Source of the DNA: an uncultured Christensenellaceae bacterium
Lineage (GTDB): Bacteria; Bacillota; Clostridia; Christensenellales; UBA3700
Assembly (NCBI GenBank): GCA_944380295.1
Contig: CALWHE010000025.1
Span: 1 to 60,660, forward strand
Reading direction: 5' to 3'
Length of the DNA: 60,660 nt
Shown: positions 19,338 through 29,120 of the stretch, in pieces
Numbering within the stretch: position 1 is the stretch's first letter
Layout: each line of letters opens with the position of its first letter
Made by a program: the position numbers and the translations under genes
The notes under the pieces: model-generated
Databases searched by the model: none
What the model was told of the DNA's origin: nothing
What the model saw: only the letters and a program-made list of their open reading frames with translations

Positions 19338-19828
19338 TTATTTAACTCCTTTTGTAATTTGGCGTCGTCGGCGGCAATTTTTTCTGCCATTTCCGCCTTA
19401 TATGCCTTAAATTTTTTCATCAGATCGGGATACTTTACGGCAAGTATCTGAACCGCCAGCAGTCCCGCATTGAGCGCGCCGTTGATGGCAACGGTGGCAA
19501 CGGGTATACCGCCCGGCATCTGCACCATGGACAAAAGGCTGTCAAGTCCGTCCATAGTGGAGCTTTTGATGGGCAGTCCGATAACGGGCAACGGAGTGAA
19601 CGCCGCCATAACGCCGCCCAAGTGCGCCGCCTTGCCTGCCGCGCAGATGAGCACTTCTATGCCCTCTTTTTCCGCGCCGGCTGCAAATTCGTGAGCCGTA
19701 TCCGGCGTGCGGTGCGCGGAGATAACTCTGGACACCACCTCGACGTCGAACTTTTGCAAAATGTCTATGCAGGGACGCACGGAATCAAGATCGCTTAAAC
19801 TTCCCATGATAACAGCAACTTTTGCCAT
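19334..19828 (-). CDS. purE: N5-carboxyaminoimidazole ribonucleotide mutase
   Basis: Converts N5-CAIR to [17 protein letters not shown] is the substrate-binding loop; SAHRTPD carries the conserved histidine, and [12 protein letters not shown] follows. I start at ATG 19828 ([10 protein letters not shown]), with GGAG 7 nt upstream, rather than the in-frame start 21 bp earlier. First gene of the purine operon, with its own promoter; the leader is only about 30 nt, so no riboswitch is present. Confidence 0.96.
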   Translation of the reverse strand: MAKVAVIMGSLSDLDSVRPCIDILQKFDVEVVSRVISAHRTPDTAHEFAAGAEKEGIEVLICAAGKAAHLGGVMAAFTPLPVIGLPIKSSTMDGLDSLLSMVQMPGGIPVATVAINGALNAGLLAVQILAVKYPDLMKKFKAYKAEMAEKIAADDAKLQKELNK

Positions 19829-19866
19829 AACTTTTCTCCATGCAAACAAATATTTTTAACACATAT

Positions 19867-19895
19867 ATTTTAACACACACACGCGCGCATTGCAA
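19867..19895 (-). promoter_or_regulatory. Promoter of the purE-C-M-N-H-D-L operon
   Basis: Minus strand: -35 TTGCAA (19895-19890), 17 bp spacer made of alternating GC/GT, -10 TAAAAT (19872-19867). It starts a roughly 30-nt leader before purE. I see no PurR box or purine riboswitch. Confidence 0.65.
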
Positions 19896-19913
19896 CCTAT
19901 AACAAGGCGCATA

Positions 19914-19948
19914 AATAAAAAATCGGACCGTTTTGAACGATCCGATAA
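19914..19948 (-). terminator. Terminator after gdhA
   Basis: ATCGGACCGTT and AACGATCCGAT form a stem (one G-T pair) at 19922-19946; on the minus strand it is followed by TTTTTTATTT. It separates gdhA from the purine operon promoter. Confidence 0.85.
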
Positions 19949-20022
19949 AAGTTTTGGTTTTAAGCAGCCTATTTGATTAATAAATGCCGCTGTTGACGCC
20001 GCAATTGCAAGCGTGCTTTCGA

Positions 20023-21363
<1,341 letters not shown>

Positions 21364-21414
21364 TTATCTCCTTTTTCCGCCATGCGGAAACGTGAAAAAT
21401 TTTTTATCAAAATA

Positions 21415-21443
21415 ATTATAGTTATGCACTTGAACAATGTCAA
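21415..21443 (-). promoter_or_regulatory. gdhA promoter (full consensus)
   Basis: Minus strand: TTGACA (21443-21438), 17 bp, TATAAT (21420-21415). The leader of about 48 nt contains a small hairpin (TTTCCGCATGGCGGAAA, 21374-21390) just before the ribosome binding site. Confidence 0.85.
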
Positions 21444-21483
21444 ATAAATGAAAAAATTTTTTGCCGTTTTTTGCGATTTTTTT

Positions 21484-21520
21484 GCATAAAACAAGCCCGC
21501 ACGCACATGCGGCGGGCTTG
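21484..21520 (-). terminator. Terminator after the GH35 gene
   Basis: AAGCCCGC and GCGGGCTT (21493-21500 with 21512-21519) form a GC-rich stem; the minus strand continues with TGTTTTATG. It ends the beta-galactosidase transcript before the gdhA promoter. Confidence 0.8.
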
Positions 21521-21540
21521 AAACGGCAAATGGACGCACT

Positions 21541-23301
21541 TTAACCCAAATCGGGAACGCTTGTGATTTCCACCTGTGCGGCGGAATATCCCTCCTGCTC
21601 AAAAACTACTATCTCGTTGTCTTTTTCTTTGAGCAGGCAGGACGGCAGCCAGAGCGCCTTTTGCGGTCCGATGTTCCAATATCTGCCCAAGTTGAAGCCG
21701 TTGACCGTGACAAAGCCTTTGACAAAGCCTTTGAGGTGGATAAAGCACTCGCCAGTGCTCTTGGCGTCAAAGGTGCCGCGCATAAAGCAGGGAACGCTTT
21801 TCACTCCGTCGTAAGACAGCTTTTGCAAATTATCCATGGGCAGCGTCCAAATATCCCAGCCGAAAAGAAGCTGATTGCCGTAAGTGACGCTCTCTATCCC
21901 CTTGCGGTCGTAAATGCGCGCGCCGTAATTCACCCTGCCCATGCAATCGAGGAAAATGTCCAAGGTGAGCTTTTCTCCCGCTCCTTGCAAAAACTTGCAG
22001 CTTGCAACGTCTTTTTTGCCGAAAAGCCCCTTCTTGTTGCGGTAAACGCGCTTGGGCGCGCCGCCGTTCACGCTGATATAGGCGAGATCGTGGATACCGT
22101 TAACGGCAAGCGGCTGCAAGGCATATTTGCCCTGCATGACCGTGGAGTAATACATATATCCGGACTGTTGCCCCAGATCTTCCATACTCGCGGGATTGCC
22201 GCTGCGGTGTTTGGTGCCGATGTTGTCCAAATTGCCCTTCAACGAGGCGAACTCCGTCAATTTTACCGTGCCGATATCGGTATATTTCGGCGCGGGCGGC
22301 AGGGGCAGATCGCTCTCGCTCAAACCGCGCTCTTTGAGCATGAGCGCGCGCAGAACATGATAGAGCGGCGTATAATCGCCCCACTCGTTCAAAGGCGCGT
22401 TGTAATCGTAACTGGTGGTGGTGGGCTGATAATCTCCGAAGTGATTCGCGCCCGCGGTGAAACCGAAGTTGGTGCCGCCGTGGAACATATAGAGATTGAA
22501 GTTGGCGCCCGCATCCAAAAAGTCTTTTATCTCTTTTTCCACCTGCTTGGGCGGGCGAACGTGATGTTTTTCGCCCCAATGGTCAAACCAGCCGTCCCAG
22601 AATTCCATGCAGGTCTTGGGCATGTTTTCGTCCTGCAAGCCTTTCAAGGCGGAAAACGCCCCCGCCGCATTGGATCCGAAGGTGAGCGTCTTGTAAACGC
22701 CCGGCAGTCCGCCGCCGGAGATAAAGTTGCTCCAATTGCCGTCCGCCGTGAACAGCAAAACTTCCGCGCCGCATTTTTTCATCAGATCGGCGATATATTG
22801 CAAATATTCCTTATCGTTGCCGTAAGAACCGTATTCGTTTTCTATCTGCATGGCGATGATATTGCCGCCGCGCGTGATCTGCAGATCGCGCACTTTGTCG
22901 AACAGCACCTTGAACCACTCCTCCACATAGGCAAGATAAGGCTTGTTCATGCAGCGCAGCACCACGTTTTTGTCCGCCAGGATCCAAGCCGGCAAGCCGC
23001 CCAGATCCCACTCCGCACAAATGTAAGGACCGGGGCGAAGAATGACGTAAAGCCCCAGCTCCTGCGCCGTTTTGATAAACTTGACTATGTCCGCCATACC
23101 GGAAAAAACATATTCACCGCGTTTTGCCTCATGCATATTCCACGCCACATACGTTTCCACCGTGTTAAGTCCAGCCGCTTTCAGCTTGGCAAGCCTGTCT
23201 TTCCACAGCGCCTGCGGCACGCGAAAATAATGGATACACCCGGAATAGATGCGAAACTCATCTCCGTTCAATAAAAATTTGCCGTCTTTTATCTCCAACA
23301 T
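21541..23301 (-). CDS. Beta-galactosidase, glycoside hydrolase family 35
   Basis: Retaining enzyme that removes terminal beta-galactose. The barrel begins GDEFRIYSGCIHYFRVP; the acid/base is Glu156 in IENEYGSYG, and the nucleophile Glu233 in MEFWDGWFDHWG. A C-terminal beta-sandwich region follows, ending LGRYWNIGPQKALWLPSCLL. About 586 residues, the usual bacterial size. No signal peptide, so it acts in the cytoplasm. I start at ATG 23301, with AGAGGTG 6 nt before it; a GTG three codons earlier is in the ribosome site itself. Its own promoter suggests it is monocistronic; no sugar kinase or regulator is adjacent. Confidence 0.94.
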   Translation of the reverse strand: MLEIKDGKFLLNGDEFRIYSGCIHYFRVPQALWKDRLAKLKAAGLNTVETYVAWNMHEAKRGEYVFSGMADIVKFIKTAQELGLYVILRPGPYICAEWDLGGLPAWILADKNVVLRCMNKPYLAYVEEWFKVLFDKVRDLQITRGGNIIAMQIENEYGSYGNDKEYLQYIADLMKKCGAEVLLFTADGNWSNFISGGGLPGVYKTLTFGSNAAGAFSALKGLQDENMPKTCMEFWDGWFDHWGEKHHVRPPKQVEKEIKDFLDAGANFNLYMFHGGTNFGFTAGANHFGDYQPTTTSYDYNAPLNEWGDYTPLYHVLRALMLKERGLSESDLPLPPAPKYTDIGTVKLTEFASLKGNLDNIGTKHRSGNPASMEDLGQQSGYMYYSTVMQGKYALQPLAVNGIHDLAYISVNGGAPKRVYRNKKGLFGKKDVASCKFLQGAGEKLTLDIFLDCMGRVNYGARIYDRKGIESVTYGNQLLFGWDIWTLPMDNLQKLSYDGVKSVPCFMRGTFDAKSTGECFIHLKGFVKGFVTVNGFNLGRYWNIGPQKALWLPSCLLKEKDNEIVVFEQEGYSAAQVEITSVPDLG

Positions 23302-23328
23302 AATTTTCACCTCTGCTTTGCTGAAAAA

Positions 23329-23357
23329 ATTATATCAAAATAATTTGCAAGTGTCAA
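23329..23357 (-). promoter_or_regulatory. Beta-galactosidase promoter (full consensus)
   Basis: Minus strand: TTGACA (23357-23352), 17 bp, TATAAT (23334-23329), about 28 bases before the ATG at 23301. Confidence 0.85.
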
Positions 23358-23439
23358 TTCCGCTTTTGCGCACATCTTTGTTATTTCTGAAAAACAATAA
23401 CGAGCGACCTTCGCCCGGGACGAGATTCGGCAGATCTCC

Positions 23440-23482
23440 AAAAAATATGGAAGCCGCTTTCGGACTCCCATATTTTTTGGAG
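23440..23482 (-). terminator. Hairpin of repeat unit 1
   Basis: CCAAAAAATATGG and its partner CCATATTTTTTGG pair; one further position is an A-C mismatch. It is equivalent to the tRNA-Thr terminator in unit 3, but there is no intact gene in front of it. Confidence 0.6.
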
Positions 23483-23650
23483 CTACCGGACGGACTCGTA
23501 AGGAACACAAGCAAAAACTCAATATAAGACCAAGCCGCAAGTGCGACGGAATAGCGATCGTTGCAGAGCCATGCATGACAGACACGATAAGTTTATCTGC
23601 CGATCGCGTCCAGGGCGACCTTCGCCCGGGACGAGATTCGGCAGATCTCC

Positions 23651-23690
23651 AAAAATAAAGGAGCCCCGTCGGACTCCTTTATTTTTGGAG
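23651..23690 (-). terminator. Hairpin of repeat unit 2
   Basis: CCAAAAATAAAGGAG pairs with CTCCTTTATTTTTGG. Compared with unit 3 both arms have changed together, so the stem is conserved while its sequence is not. Confidence 0.6.
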
Positions 23691-23858
23691 CTACCGGACG
23701 GACTCGTAAGGAGCACAAGCAAAAACTCAATATAAGACCAAGCCGCAAGTGCGACGGAATAGCGATCGTTGCAGAGCCATACGTGATAAACACGATAAGT
23801 TTATCTGCCGATCGCGTCCAGGGCGACCTTCGCCCGGGACGAGATTCGGCAGATCTCC

Positions 23859-23900
23859 AAAAAATATGGGAGCCGCCTTCGGACTCCCATATTTTTTGGA
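23859..23900 (-). terminator. tRNA-Thr terminator (hairpin of repeat unit 3)
   Basis: CCAAAAAATATGGGAG pairs with CTCCCATATTTTTTGG; the arm nearer the tRNA begins inside its CCA end. The minus strand continues with a T-run in the second arm. Confidence 0.8.
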
Positions 23901-23973
23901 GCTACTGGCCGGACTCGAACCGGCGACCTGCTGATTACGAATCAGCTGCTCTACCAACTGAGCCACAGTAGCG
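23897..23973 (-). tRNA. tRNA-Thr (anticodon CGT)
   Basis: Reads Thr codon ACG. The acceptor stem GCTACTG pairs with CAGTAGC; the D-stem is GCTC/GAGC, the anticodon arm GCTGA-TTCGTAA-TCAGC, and the T-arm GCCGG-TTCGAGT-CCGGC. Discriminator T and an encoded CCA (23897-23899). The terminator hairpin follows directly. Confidence 0.97.
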
Positions 23974-23986
23974 CATATCGCTATAA

Positions 23987-24016
23987 TATATTATCAATAT
24001 TATAACTTAGTGTCAA
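23987..24016 (-). promoter_or_regulatory. tRNA-Thr promoter
   Basis: Minus strand: TTGACA at 24016-24011 and an AT-only -10 region near 23993-23987, about 15 bases before the mature 5' end. The exact -10 is uncertain because the stretch is a run of alternating A and T. Confidence 0.6.
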
Positions 24017-24033
24017 GCGTTGAACGCAACTTT

Positions 24034-24714
24034 TCACACTTTGGTCAGCAATTCCCTGACAGCCGCCACATATTCTTTCACTCCCCCGCCGATAGCCTTG
24101 TCAAAGCTGACGTCCGCGTCCTCGTCGGCGTTATCGGAAACGCATTTGACCATGATGAGCGGCAGAGAAAATTTTTCGCAGGCAAAGAACAAGCCCGCAC
24201 TTTCCATATCGCAGATCTTGCAATCAAACTTGTCCGCAAGCATTTGCTTGAATGAAGAAGAATTGATGAATTTATCGCCGCTGGCTATGCGCACTCTCGG
24301 CATGGCGGAGAGATGCTCGGACAAGACTGCGGGCGTTATGTCCGGGGTCAAAACGGCGGAATCGCGCCCGACATGAACGCCCATAACGCTTTCGTCCGTA
24401 TAAGAAGCCGAAAAATCATAATGCACGACCTCGTTCACGAGCGCAAGCGCGCCGCGTTTGAGATCGGCGCTCAGAGAGCCGACCAGCCCTGCGTTGAGGA
24501 TCATCTCCACATCGTATCGCATGACCAAATATTGCGCGGACAGAGCGGCGGCTACTTCTCCCACGCCGCTGTTGATGAGAAAGACCCGTTTGCCTTCGCA
24601 GTCATACTTGTGCACCTCATAAGCGCCACTGTCTGCGCCAAGATATTTGCCCAAGTTTTCACGCAAATATGTCGATTCGTCCGCCAGAGCGGAAACAATG
24701 CCCACTCTTTTCAT
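24034..24714 (-). CDS. mtnN: 5'-methylthioadenosine/S-adenosylhomocysteine nucleosidase
   Basis: Splits MTA and SAH to adenine and the thio-sugar, recycling products of SAM use. Phosphorylase-family motifs: VGIVSALADE at the start (usual GIIGAMEEE), NAGLVGSLSADLKRGALALVNEVVHYD, DMESAGLF (ribose-binding Glu and catalytic region) and VKCVSDNADEDA with the catalytic Asp. 226 residues. It lies 2 bp after asnS and is probably co-transcribed. Closely related phosphorylases cannot be fully excluded. Confidence 0.85.
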   Translation of the reverse strand: MKRVGIVSALADESTYLRENLGKYLGADSGAYEVHKYDCEGKRVFLINSGVGEVAAALSAQYLVMRYDVEMILNAGLVGSLSADLKRGALALVNEVVHYDFSASYTDESVMGVHVGRDSAVLTPDITPAVLSEHLSAMPRVRIASGDKFINSSSFKQMLADKFDCKICDMESAGLFFACEKFSLPLIMVKCVSDNADEDADVSFDKAIGGGVKEYVAAVRELLTKV

Positions 24715-24715
24715 C

Positions 24716-26107
24716 TTAAAACTCCGCGCTGCCCGTCGTGCGGGGGAAAGGTATCACGTCGCGGATATTCTGCATGCCCGTCAAATACATGATGAGGCGT
24801 TCAAAGCCCAAACCGAAGCCCGCGTGCTTTACGCCGCCGTATCTGCGCAGATCCAAATACCAGGAATAATCTTCTTCCCTCAGCCCCAGTTCTTTGATAC
24901 GCGCGACCAAATTGTCGTAACGCTCTTCCCTTTGCGAGCCGCCGACGATCTCGCCCACCTGCGGCACCAAGAGGTCTACCGCCGCCACCGTTTTTCCGTC
25001 TTCGTTCATGCGCATATAAAACGCCTTGATCTCCTTGGGATAATCGGTGACGAAAGTGGGACGGTTGAATATCTTTTCCGTCAGGTAACGCTCATGCTCC
25101 GTTTGTATGTCGGCGCCCCAAAAAACGGGATATTGGAATTCGTCTTTATGCGGTTCAAGCAATTTTATCGCTTCGGTGTAAGTCACGCGCGCAAATTCTT
25201 TTTCCACAATGCCGCGTAGCTTCTCTATCAATCCGGGTTCGATGAATTTGTCGCAGAAAGCTATCTCCTCCGGGCATCTGTCCATCACGTATTTGATGAC
25301 GTATTTGAGCATGGCTTCTATCACCTTCATATCCGCTTCCAGATCGGCAAACGCCATCTCCGGCTCTATCATCCAAAACTCCGCCGCATGCCTGTTGGTA
25401 TAACTCTTTTCCGCGCGGAAAGTGGGACCGAAGGTGTAAACGTCCTTGAACGCCAAGGCGTAACACTCCGCGTTGAGCTGTCCGCTCACGGTGAGATTGG
25501 CGGCTTTTCCGAAAAAGTCTTTGCTCCAATCCACTTTCCCCTCTTCCGTCACGGGCGGTTTGAGAGGATCGAGAGTGGTAATGCGGAACATCTCGCCCGC
25601 GCCTTCGCAGTCCGATCCGGTAATGATGGGCGTGTTGACATAAACAAAGCCCCTCTCGGCAAAAAAGCTGTGTATCCCCTGCGCCGCCACGCTTCTGACG
25701 CGGAACACCGCCTGGAAAGTGTTGGCGCGCGGGCGCAAATGCGCTATCTCGCGCAGATATTCCAGCGTATGCCTCTTTTTCTGCAACGGATAAGAGGGCG
25801 AAGAAGGCGCCGCCACTTCCATTTTGTCCGCTTTGACCTCAAAGGGTTGCTTGTTTTCAGGCGTATAGACCAAAACGCCTTCCGCATACACCGCCGCTCC
25901 CACGTTGAGCGAGGTTATCTCCTTATAATTTTCCATCGCGGCTTCCATCACTATCTGCGCCGTTTTGAAATACGTTCCGTCCGAAATCTCCATGAAGGCA
26001 AAATTCTTGCCGTCGCGCACGGTCCTCACCCAGCCGCATACGCGCACGCGCTGACCGTCCATTTCAGAGCAGTCTGCAAATAACTTTCTTATCTCCGTGA
26101 CCTGCAT
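24716..26107 (-). CDS. asnS: Asparaginyl-tRNA synthetase
   Basis: Class II aminoacyl-tRNA synthetase. N-terminal OB fold ([25 protein letters not shown]), then motif 1 ([27 protein letters not shown]), motif 2 ([25 protein letters not shown]) and motif 3 ([15 protein letters not shown]). The motif 2/flipping loop [11 protein letters not shown] fits AsnRS rather than AspRS. 463 residues. The 30-nt leader is too short for a T-box, so it is not controlled that way. It shares a transcript with mtnN. Confidence 0.96.
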   Translation of the reverse strand: MQVTEIRKLFADCSEMDGQRVRVCGWVRTVRDGKNFAFMEISDGTYFKTAQIVMEAAMENYKEITSLNVGAAVYAEGVLVYTPENKQPFEVKADKMEVAAPSSPSYPLQKKRHTLEYLREIAHLRPRANTFQAVFRVRSVAAQGIHSFFAERGFVYVNTPIITGSDCEGAGEMFRITTLDPLKPPVTEEGKVDWSKDFFGKAANLTVSGQLNAECYALAFKDVYTFGPTFRAEKSYTNRHAAEFWMIEPEMAFADLEADMKVIEAMLKYVIKYVMDRCPEEIAFCDKFIEPGLIEKLRGIVEKEFARVTYTEAIKLLEPHKDEFQYPVFWGADIQTEHERYLTEKIFNRPTFVTDYPKEIKAFYMRMNEDGKTVAAVDLLVPQVGEIVGGSQREERYDNLVARIKELGLREEDYSWYLDLRRYGGVKHAGFGLGFERLIMYLTGMQNIRDVIPFPRTTGSAEF

Positions 26108-26137
26108 GATACACCTCTTTTCTGCATTATTATGAAG

Positions 26138-26166
26138 ATTATATCACAAAGCGCAAAATTTGACAA
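26138..26166 (-). promoter_or_regulatory. asnS promoter
   Basis: Minus strand: TTGTCA (26166-26161), 17 bp, TATAAT (26143-26138). The sequence around the -10 (TGATATAATCTTCATA) is repeated at the pgsA promoter. Confidence 0.75.
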
Positions 26167-26240
26167 AGGAATACGCCCGCATTGTCAATAAAAATAATCA
26201 TAAGCATTGAAAAGTTAATGTAAAACTTTTGCCGGCGCTA

Positions 26241-26269
26241 TTGAATTTGCCGTTTCAATGGTCTATAAT
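26241..26269 (+). promoter_or_regulatory. Promoter of the structured RNA
   Basis: TTGAAT (26241-26246), 17 bp spacer, TATAAT (26264-26269). The start site falls near 26276. Confidence 0.75.
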
Positions 26270-26275
26270 ATAGTT

Positions 26276-26490
26276 GCAAGGGCGAAGTGCTTAGTTTCGA
26301 ACCCCATCGACAAAAAAGGGAATGCGGAGTTAAGCGGCGGATGGCGTGCCTCCCGTGTAACAGCGGCTTTGAGGATTACAGAAATCGTTTACAGCATACC
26401 CACCTGCACATAAGCGGGTTGTCAAACGGCACTTCGTTTTTGATTAGTTGTTTTACCGCAAAAAGAGGACCTCGAACGGTCCTCTTTTCC
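26276..26490 (+). ncRNA. Structured RNA, candidate 6S RNA
   Basis: A roughly 200-nt transcript lies in a gene-free gap with its own promoter and terminator. Its ends pair: CGAAGTGC (26283-26290) with GCACTTCG (26429-26436), then GTTT with AAAC and AACCC with GGGTT, giving a long interrupted closing stem. On the 3' side CCTGC-ACATAA-GCGGG makes a small hairpin preceded by ACCCA. A closing stem around a large open centre with this 3' hairpin is the 6S RNA layout (an RNA that binds sigma-A polymerase). I could not fold the central part convincingly. A GGAGTTAAGC stretch recalls 5S rRNA, but the rest does not fit. RNA gene: fairly sure; 6S identity: moderate. Confidence 0.6.
26461..26490 (+). terminator. 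Terminator of the structured RNA; works on both strands
   Basis: AAAAGAGGACC pairs with GGTCCTCTTTT (26461-26471 with 26478-26488). It also ends the membrane-protein gene on the minus strand. Confidence 0.85.
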
Positions 26491-26515
26491 TCTTGGCTTT
26501 ATCGCGGCGCTCTGC

Positions 26516-27583
26516 TCACTCGTCAGCGTCCTTTTTGTCGGGATCGCCCTCCTCTTTTTTCTCCTCGCCGTCCTGCGCCTCGACAGCGGGCTTGTCCGCC
26601 GCGCTTTGCTGAGGGAGATGATAATGTTCGGCAACTTCCGCTTCGTCCGCGGTATAAACGGAGGGAGAGAATTTGCGCGAATTGTCTATGACCACATTGT
26701 CCGCCTTGTAATATTTAAGTCCGTTGATGTGGTAATAACTCACCATGTTGGCGATGCGCACAAAAACCAAGCCCATTGCGATGAGGAGCAACGTCCCCAC
26801 GCCGAAGGTGATGAACAAAGTGGCAACAAACAGGACCGCCATGATCAGCGAATAGGCAAAAAACATGCCGAACATGGACGTGAAATGCTCTTTCAGCGTT
26901 TTGAAATTATATTTGAGCGCCTGCGTGCAAGTCATGTTGCCCGCCACCATAGCGGGTATCCACAGGCTGAACATGGTCTTGTTGATGGCAAGCGTGCAAA
27001 ACACCAGCAGCGAGGTGATAAAGATGGTCAAAACCAAATTCACCATGGAAAAAAGCAGCGCTAAGCCCGTTATCGCCAGTCCGAAAGCTATTTGCAAAGG
27101 TATGTTTATCACCGTGTAAAGGAGCGCGAACTTTGCCGACGTTTTGAAGTTGTGGACGTAATTGGACATAAACGGAAAATTGCTTCCCGAATTCATATAG
27201 GCGTCCGTCACGTCGCTCACGGAGTAATAACACATGGAGATGAGGAACATGCCGATGAAGTAAAGCAGGATCAAAAACACGCCCGCCAGCACCAGTCTGG
27301 ATGCGTTTTGCAAAAATACTTGTCCAATCTGCGTAAAGAGTGCTTCTATGCTCTCAAAGTCCGCCGATTCCACTTCGCCGCTCAAAATGCGCGTGATATA
27401 TTCGCCCAGCTTGTCGAAAAGCTGCAGCTCGCCCAGGTTATCCACCAGCTTGTTAAGCGTGGGCAGCAGCATCGCCGCGCCCAAAGCCACAATGATGAGC
27501 GCTATCACCAAAACGTAAAAGAGCGTTTTGTAGACCAAGGAAAATCTGTTGCTCAAAATGCTGAAAGAATTTTTGCAGATCAT
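26516..27583 (-). CDS. Multi-pass membrane protein, unknown function
   Basis: 355 residues with about six hydrophobic segments: near 17-40, 95-120, 150-180, 185-212 and 235-275, then a charged C-terminal tail of some 60 residues rich in Glu, Asp and Lys. I do not recognise a family. AGGG lies just before the ATG and overlaps the stop of the upstream membrane-protein gene, so the two are co-translated; both have similar architecture, suggesting a two-subunit membrane complex. No catalytic motif is visible. Confidence 0.75.
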   Translation of the reverse strand: MICKNSFSILSNRFSLVYKTLFYVLVIALIIVALGAAMLLPTLNKLVDNLGELQLFDKLGEYITRILSGEVESADFESIEALFTQIGQVFLQNASRLVLAGVFLILLYFIGMFLISMCYYSVSDVTDAYMNSGSNFPFMSNYVHNFKTSAKFALLYTVINIPLQIAFGLAITGLALLFSMVNLVLTIFITSLLVFCTLAINKTMFSLWIPAMVAGNMTCTQALKYNFKTLKEHFTSMFGMFFAYSLIMAVLFVATLFITFGVGTLLLIAMGLVFVRIANMVSYYHINGLKYYKADNVVIDNSRKFSPSVYTADEAEVAEHYHLPQQSAADKPAVEAQDGEEKKEEGDPDKKDADE

Positions 27584-27587
27584 ATTA

Positions 27588-28463
27588 TCACCCTATTTCC
27601 GTAAATTCTTCTTCGTCCATGTCCGCCCGCTCCATATCTTCCGCGTCGAAGTAGGACGCATAAATATAAGAAGGCAACAGCAAAAAGCATGCGTAATACC
27701 ACAAGAAAGACAATATCCATATCACTATCTGATTTCCGCTGTAACGGAAGAAATAGACCAGCAGCGCATTACCCAAAAGCGGCAGGATCGATATGAGGCA
27801 GCACAGTCCCAAAGTGAGGAACACGGGGAAAAACTTCACCTTGTAAAAAGTGCGGAAAGACGCCGCCAGCGATTGACTCAGGTTATAGCCTCTGACGGTC
27901 ATATTGGGCAAAGTAAAGATGGTGGCGGTGAATATGCCCATCGCCAGCATGGAAAAAACCAGCGCGGTGATCGCCGACACCACGATCATGCTTATCTCGC
28001 CCAACACCTGGCGCCATAAAAACACCAAAAGCGCTTCCATCACGGAAAGGGCTTCAAAGATGAGCAGCATGGTGAGCACATATTTGAACACGTGCAAAAA
28101 ATTATCGTTGACTTTGCGCAAAAAGAATTTGATAACGCCGCCCTCTTCGTAAAATTCGCCGTAACGCATGCGGCGTTCGATCGCACCCACAGTGGAAGAG
28201 ATGAACACGCAGAACAAAACGCCCATAAAGATAAAGACCAGCATTTTTCGCCAATCGGCTATCATCGCAATGCCCTGCATTACTCCCCAGAAATCGTCCG
28301 GCATTGCCGAAAGATTGAGCAGCGTGAAAAATTTAAGCGCAGGATTGTGCGCAAACGCCATAAAAACGGCGGGCAAAAGCGCCGTGAGCGCCAACTTGAA
28401 AAAGTTGTGCTTGACGAATTTTGCGGCCAATTTGAAGTTTCTCATTTTCCACCTATGCGCCAT
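27588..28463 (-). CDS. Multi-pass membrane protein, unknown function
   Basis: 291 residues, about five or six hydrophobic segments (near 20-45, 70-95, 120-145, 155-185, 215-240, 245-265) and an acidic tail (DAEDMERADMDEEEFTEIG). Not recognised. The first ATG is used here, but MRNFKLAAKF at 28445 has AGGTGG right before it and may be the true start. It sits between the HAD phosphatase and its partner membrane protein, in the run pgsA-valS-HAD, which hints at a housekeeping envelope role but proves nothing. Confidence 0.72.
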   Translation of the reverse strand: MAHRWKMRNFKLAAKFVKHNFFKLALTALLPAVFMAFAHNPALKFFTLLNLSAMPDDFWGVMQGIAMIADWRKMLVFIFMGVLFCVFISSTVGAIERRMRYGEFYEEGGVIKFFLRKVNDNFLHVFKYVLTMLLIFEALSVMEALLVFLWRQVLGEISMIVVSAITALVFSMLAMGIFTATIFTLPNMTVRGYNLSQSLAASFRTFYKVKFFPVFLTLGLCCLISILPLLGNALLVYFFRYSGNQIVIWILSFLWYYACFLLLPSYIYASYFDAEDMERADMDEEEFTEIG

Positions 28464-28480
28464 GCGGAGTTATCCGCGGT

Positions 28481-29119
28481 TTATTCCAAAAAAGTCAGCA
28501 GATCCGCAGGTTTCTCCGCGGTATATGCCACTTTCATTGCCAGAGCTTTTTCATCGGCAAAGCCCCATTTGCACAAAATACAATCCACGCCCACGCTTTT
28601 TGCGCCCGTGATGTCATAAATGGTATCTCCCACCATCACGGAGTTTTCCGACGTTGCGCCCACCTTTTGCATGCCGAAAGCCAAGATCTCCGCCTTTTGT
28701 TCGCGCACGCCGTATGTCAGCCCGGAAACATAGGTGAGATACCCGTCTATGCCGAAGTGCTTCATCAGCATTTCCGCCTCTTCCTGCTTTTTGCATGACG
28801 CCACGCAGAGCGTGTATCCGCGCCTTTTCAGCTCCGCCATCACCTGCGGTATCCCCTCGTAAACGGGATTGCGGAAGATGTCGCCCTTGACGTAATTGTC
28901 GCGGAACCACTTCACCACCTCGTTCACCTTTTCCGGTGTTTTGAAGTAAAGCCGGAACGTATCGCTGAGCGGCGGTCCGATATAGCGGCGGTAAAGCGCC
29001 CTGTCCACGCTCACGCCGAAGTGCGCAAACGTCGCGTCCAAAGAGTTGGCTATCCCCTCGTAAGAGTTGCTTATCGTGCCGTCCAAATCGAAAAAGACGT
29101 ATTTATACTTTTTACTCAT
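28481..29119 (-). CDS. HAD-family hydrolase, phosphoglycolate phosphatase-like
   Basis: Haloacid dehalogenase fold of the Gph/PpaX type. Motif I FFDLDGTISNS near residue 8, a helical cap domain, motif II region VASCKKQ, Lys near 110, and motif IV VMVGDTIYDITGAKSVGVD. 212 residues. Substrate cannot be told from sequence: phosphoglycolate, pyrophosphate and other small phosphates are all known for the family. The ATG follows the valS stop by one base, so it is read in the same transcript. Confidence 0.87.
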   Translation of the reverse strand: MSKKYKYVFFDLDGTISNSYEGIANSLDATFAHFGVSVDRALYRRYIGPPLSDTFRLYFKTPEKVNEVVKWFRDNYVKGDIFRNPVYEGIPQVMAELKRRGYTLCVASCKKQEEAEMLMKHFGIDGYLTYVSGLTYGVREQKAEILAFGMQKVGATSENSVMVGDTIYDITGAKSVGVDCILCKWGFADEKALAMKVAYTAEKPADLLTFLE

Positions 29120-29120
29120 C

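Larger units (their letters stand above)
23404..23919. repeat. Three tandem units (period 211 and 208 bp) abutting tRNA-Thr
   Basis: Unit 1 is 23404-23614, unit 2 is 23615-23822, and unit 3 starts at 23823 and merges into the tRNA-Thr 3' end. Each unit starts GCGACCTTCGCCCGGGACG, followed by an inverted repeat (about 40 bp), then a near copy of the last 21 bases of the tRNA gene (19 of 21 identical). The inverted repeat sequence differs between units 2 and 3 yet stays paired. Short frames in it are shared between copies but have no start signals and look non-coding. The most likely origin is duplication of the tRNA 3' end with its terminator. Confidence 0.9.

Noticed and set aside
23404..23919. 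Three repeats as a CRISPR array
   Set aside because: Units are about 210 bp with no short repeat-spacer pattern and no cas genes nearby.
23307..23966. Short frames shared by the repeat units (60-92 codons)
   Set aside because: They run through terminator stems and the tRNA end and lack ribosome sites; similarity comes from DNA duplication.
26108..26137. T-box or riboswitch before asnS
   Set aside because: The leader is about 30 nt; valS and purE also have leaders too short for such elements.
26276..26440. 5S rRNA, because of GGAGTTAAGC and GATGG
   Set aside because: The remaining 5S helices and length do not fit, and no rRNA operon is present.
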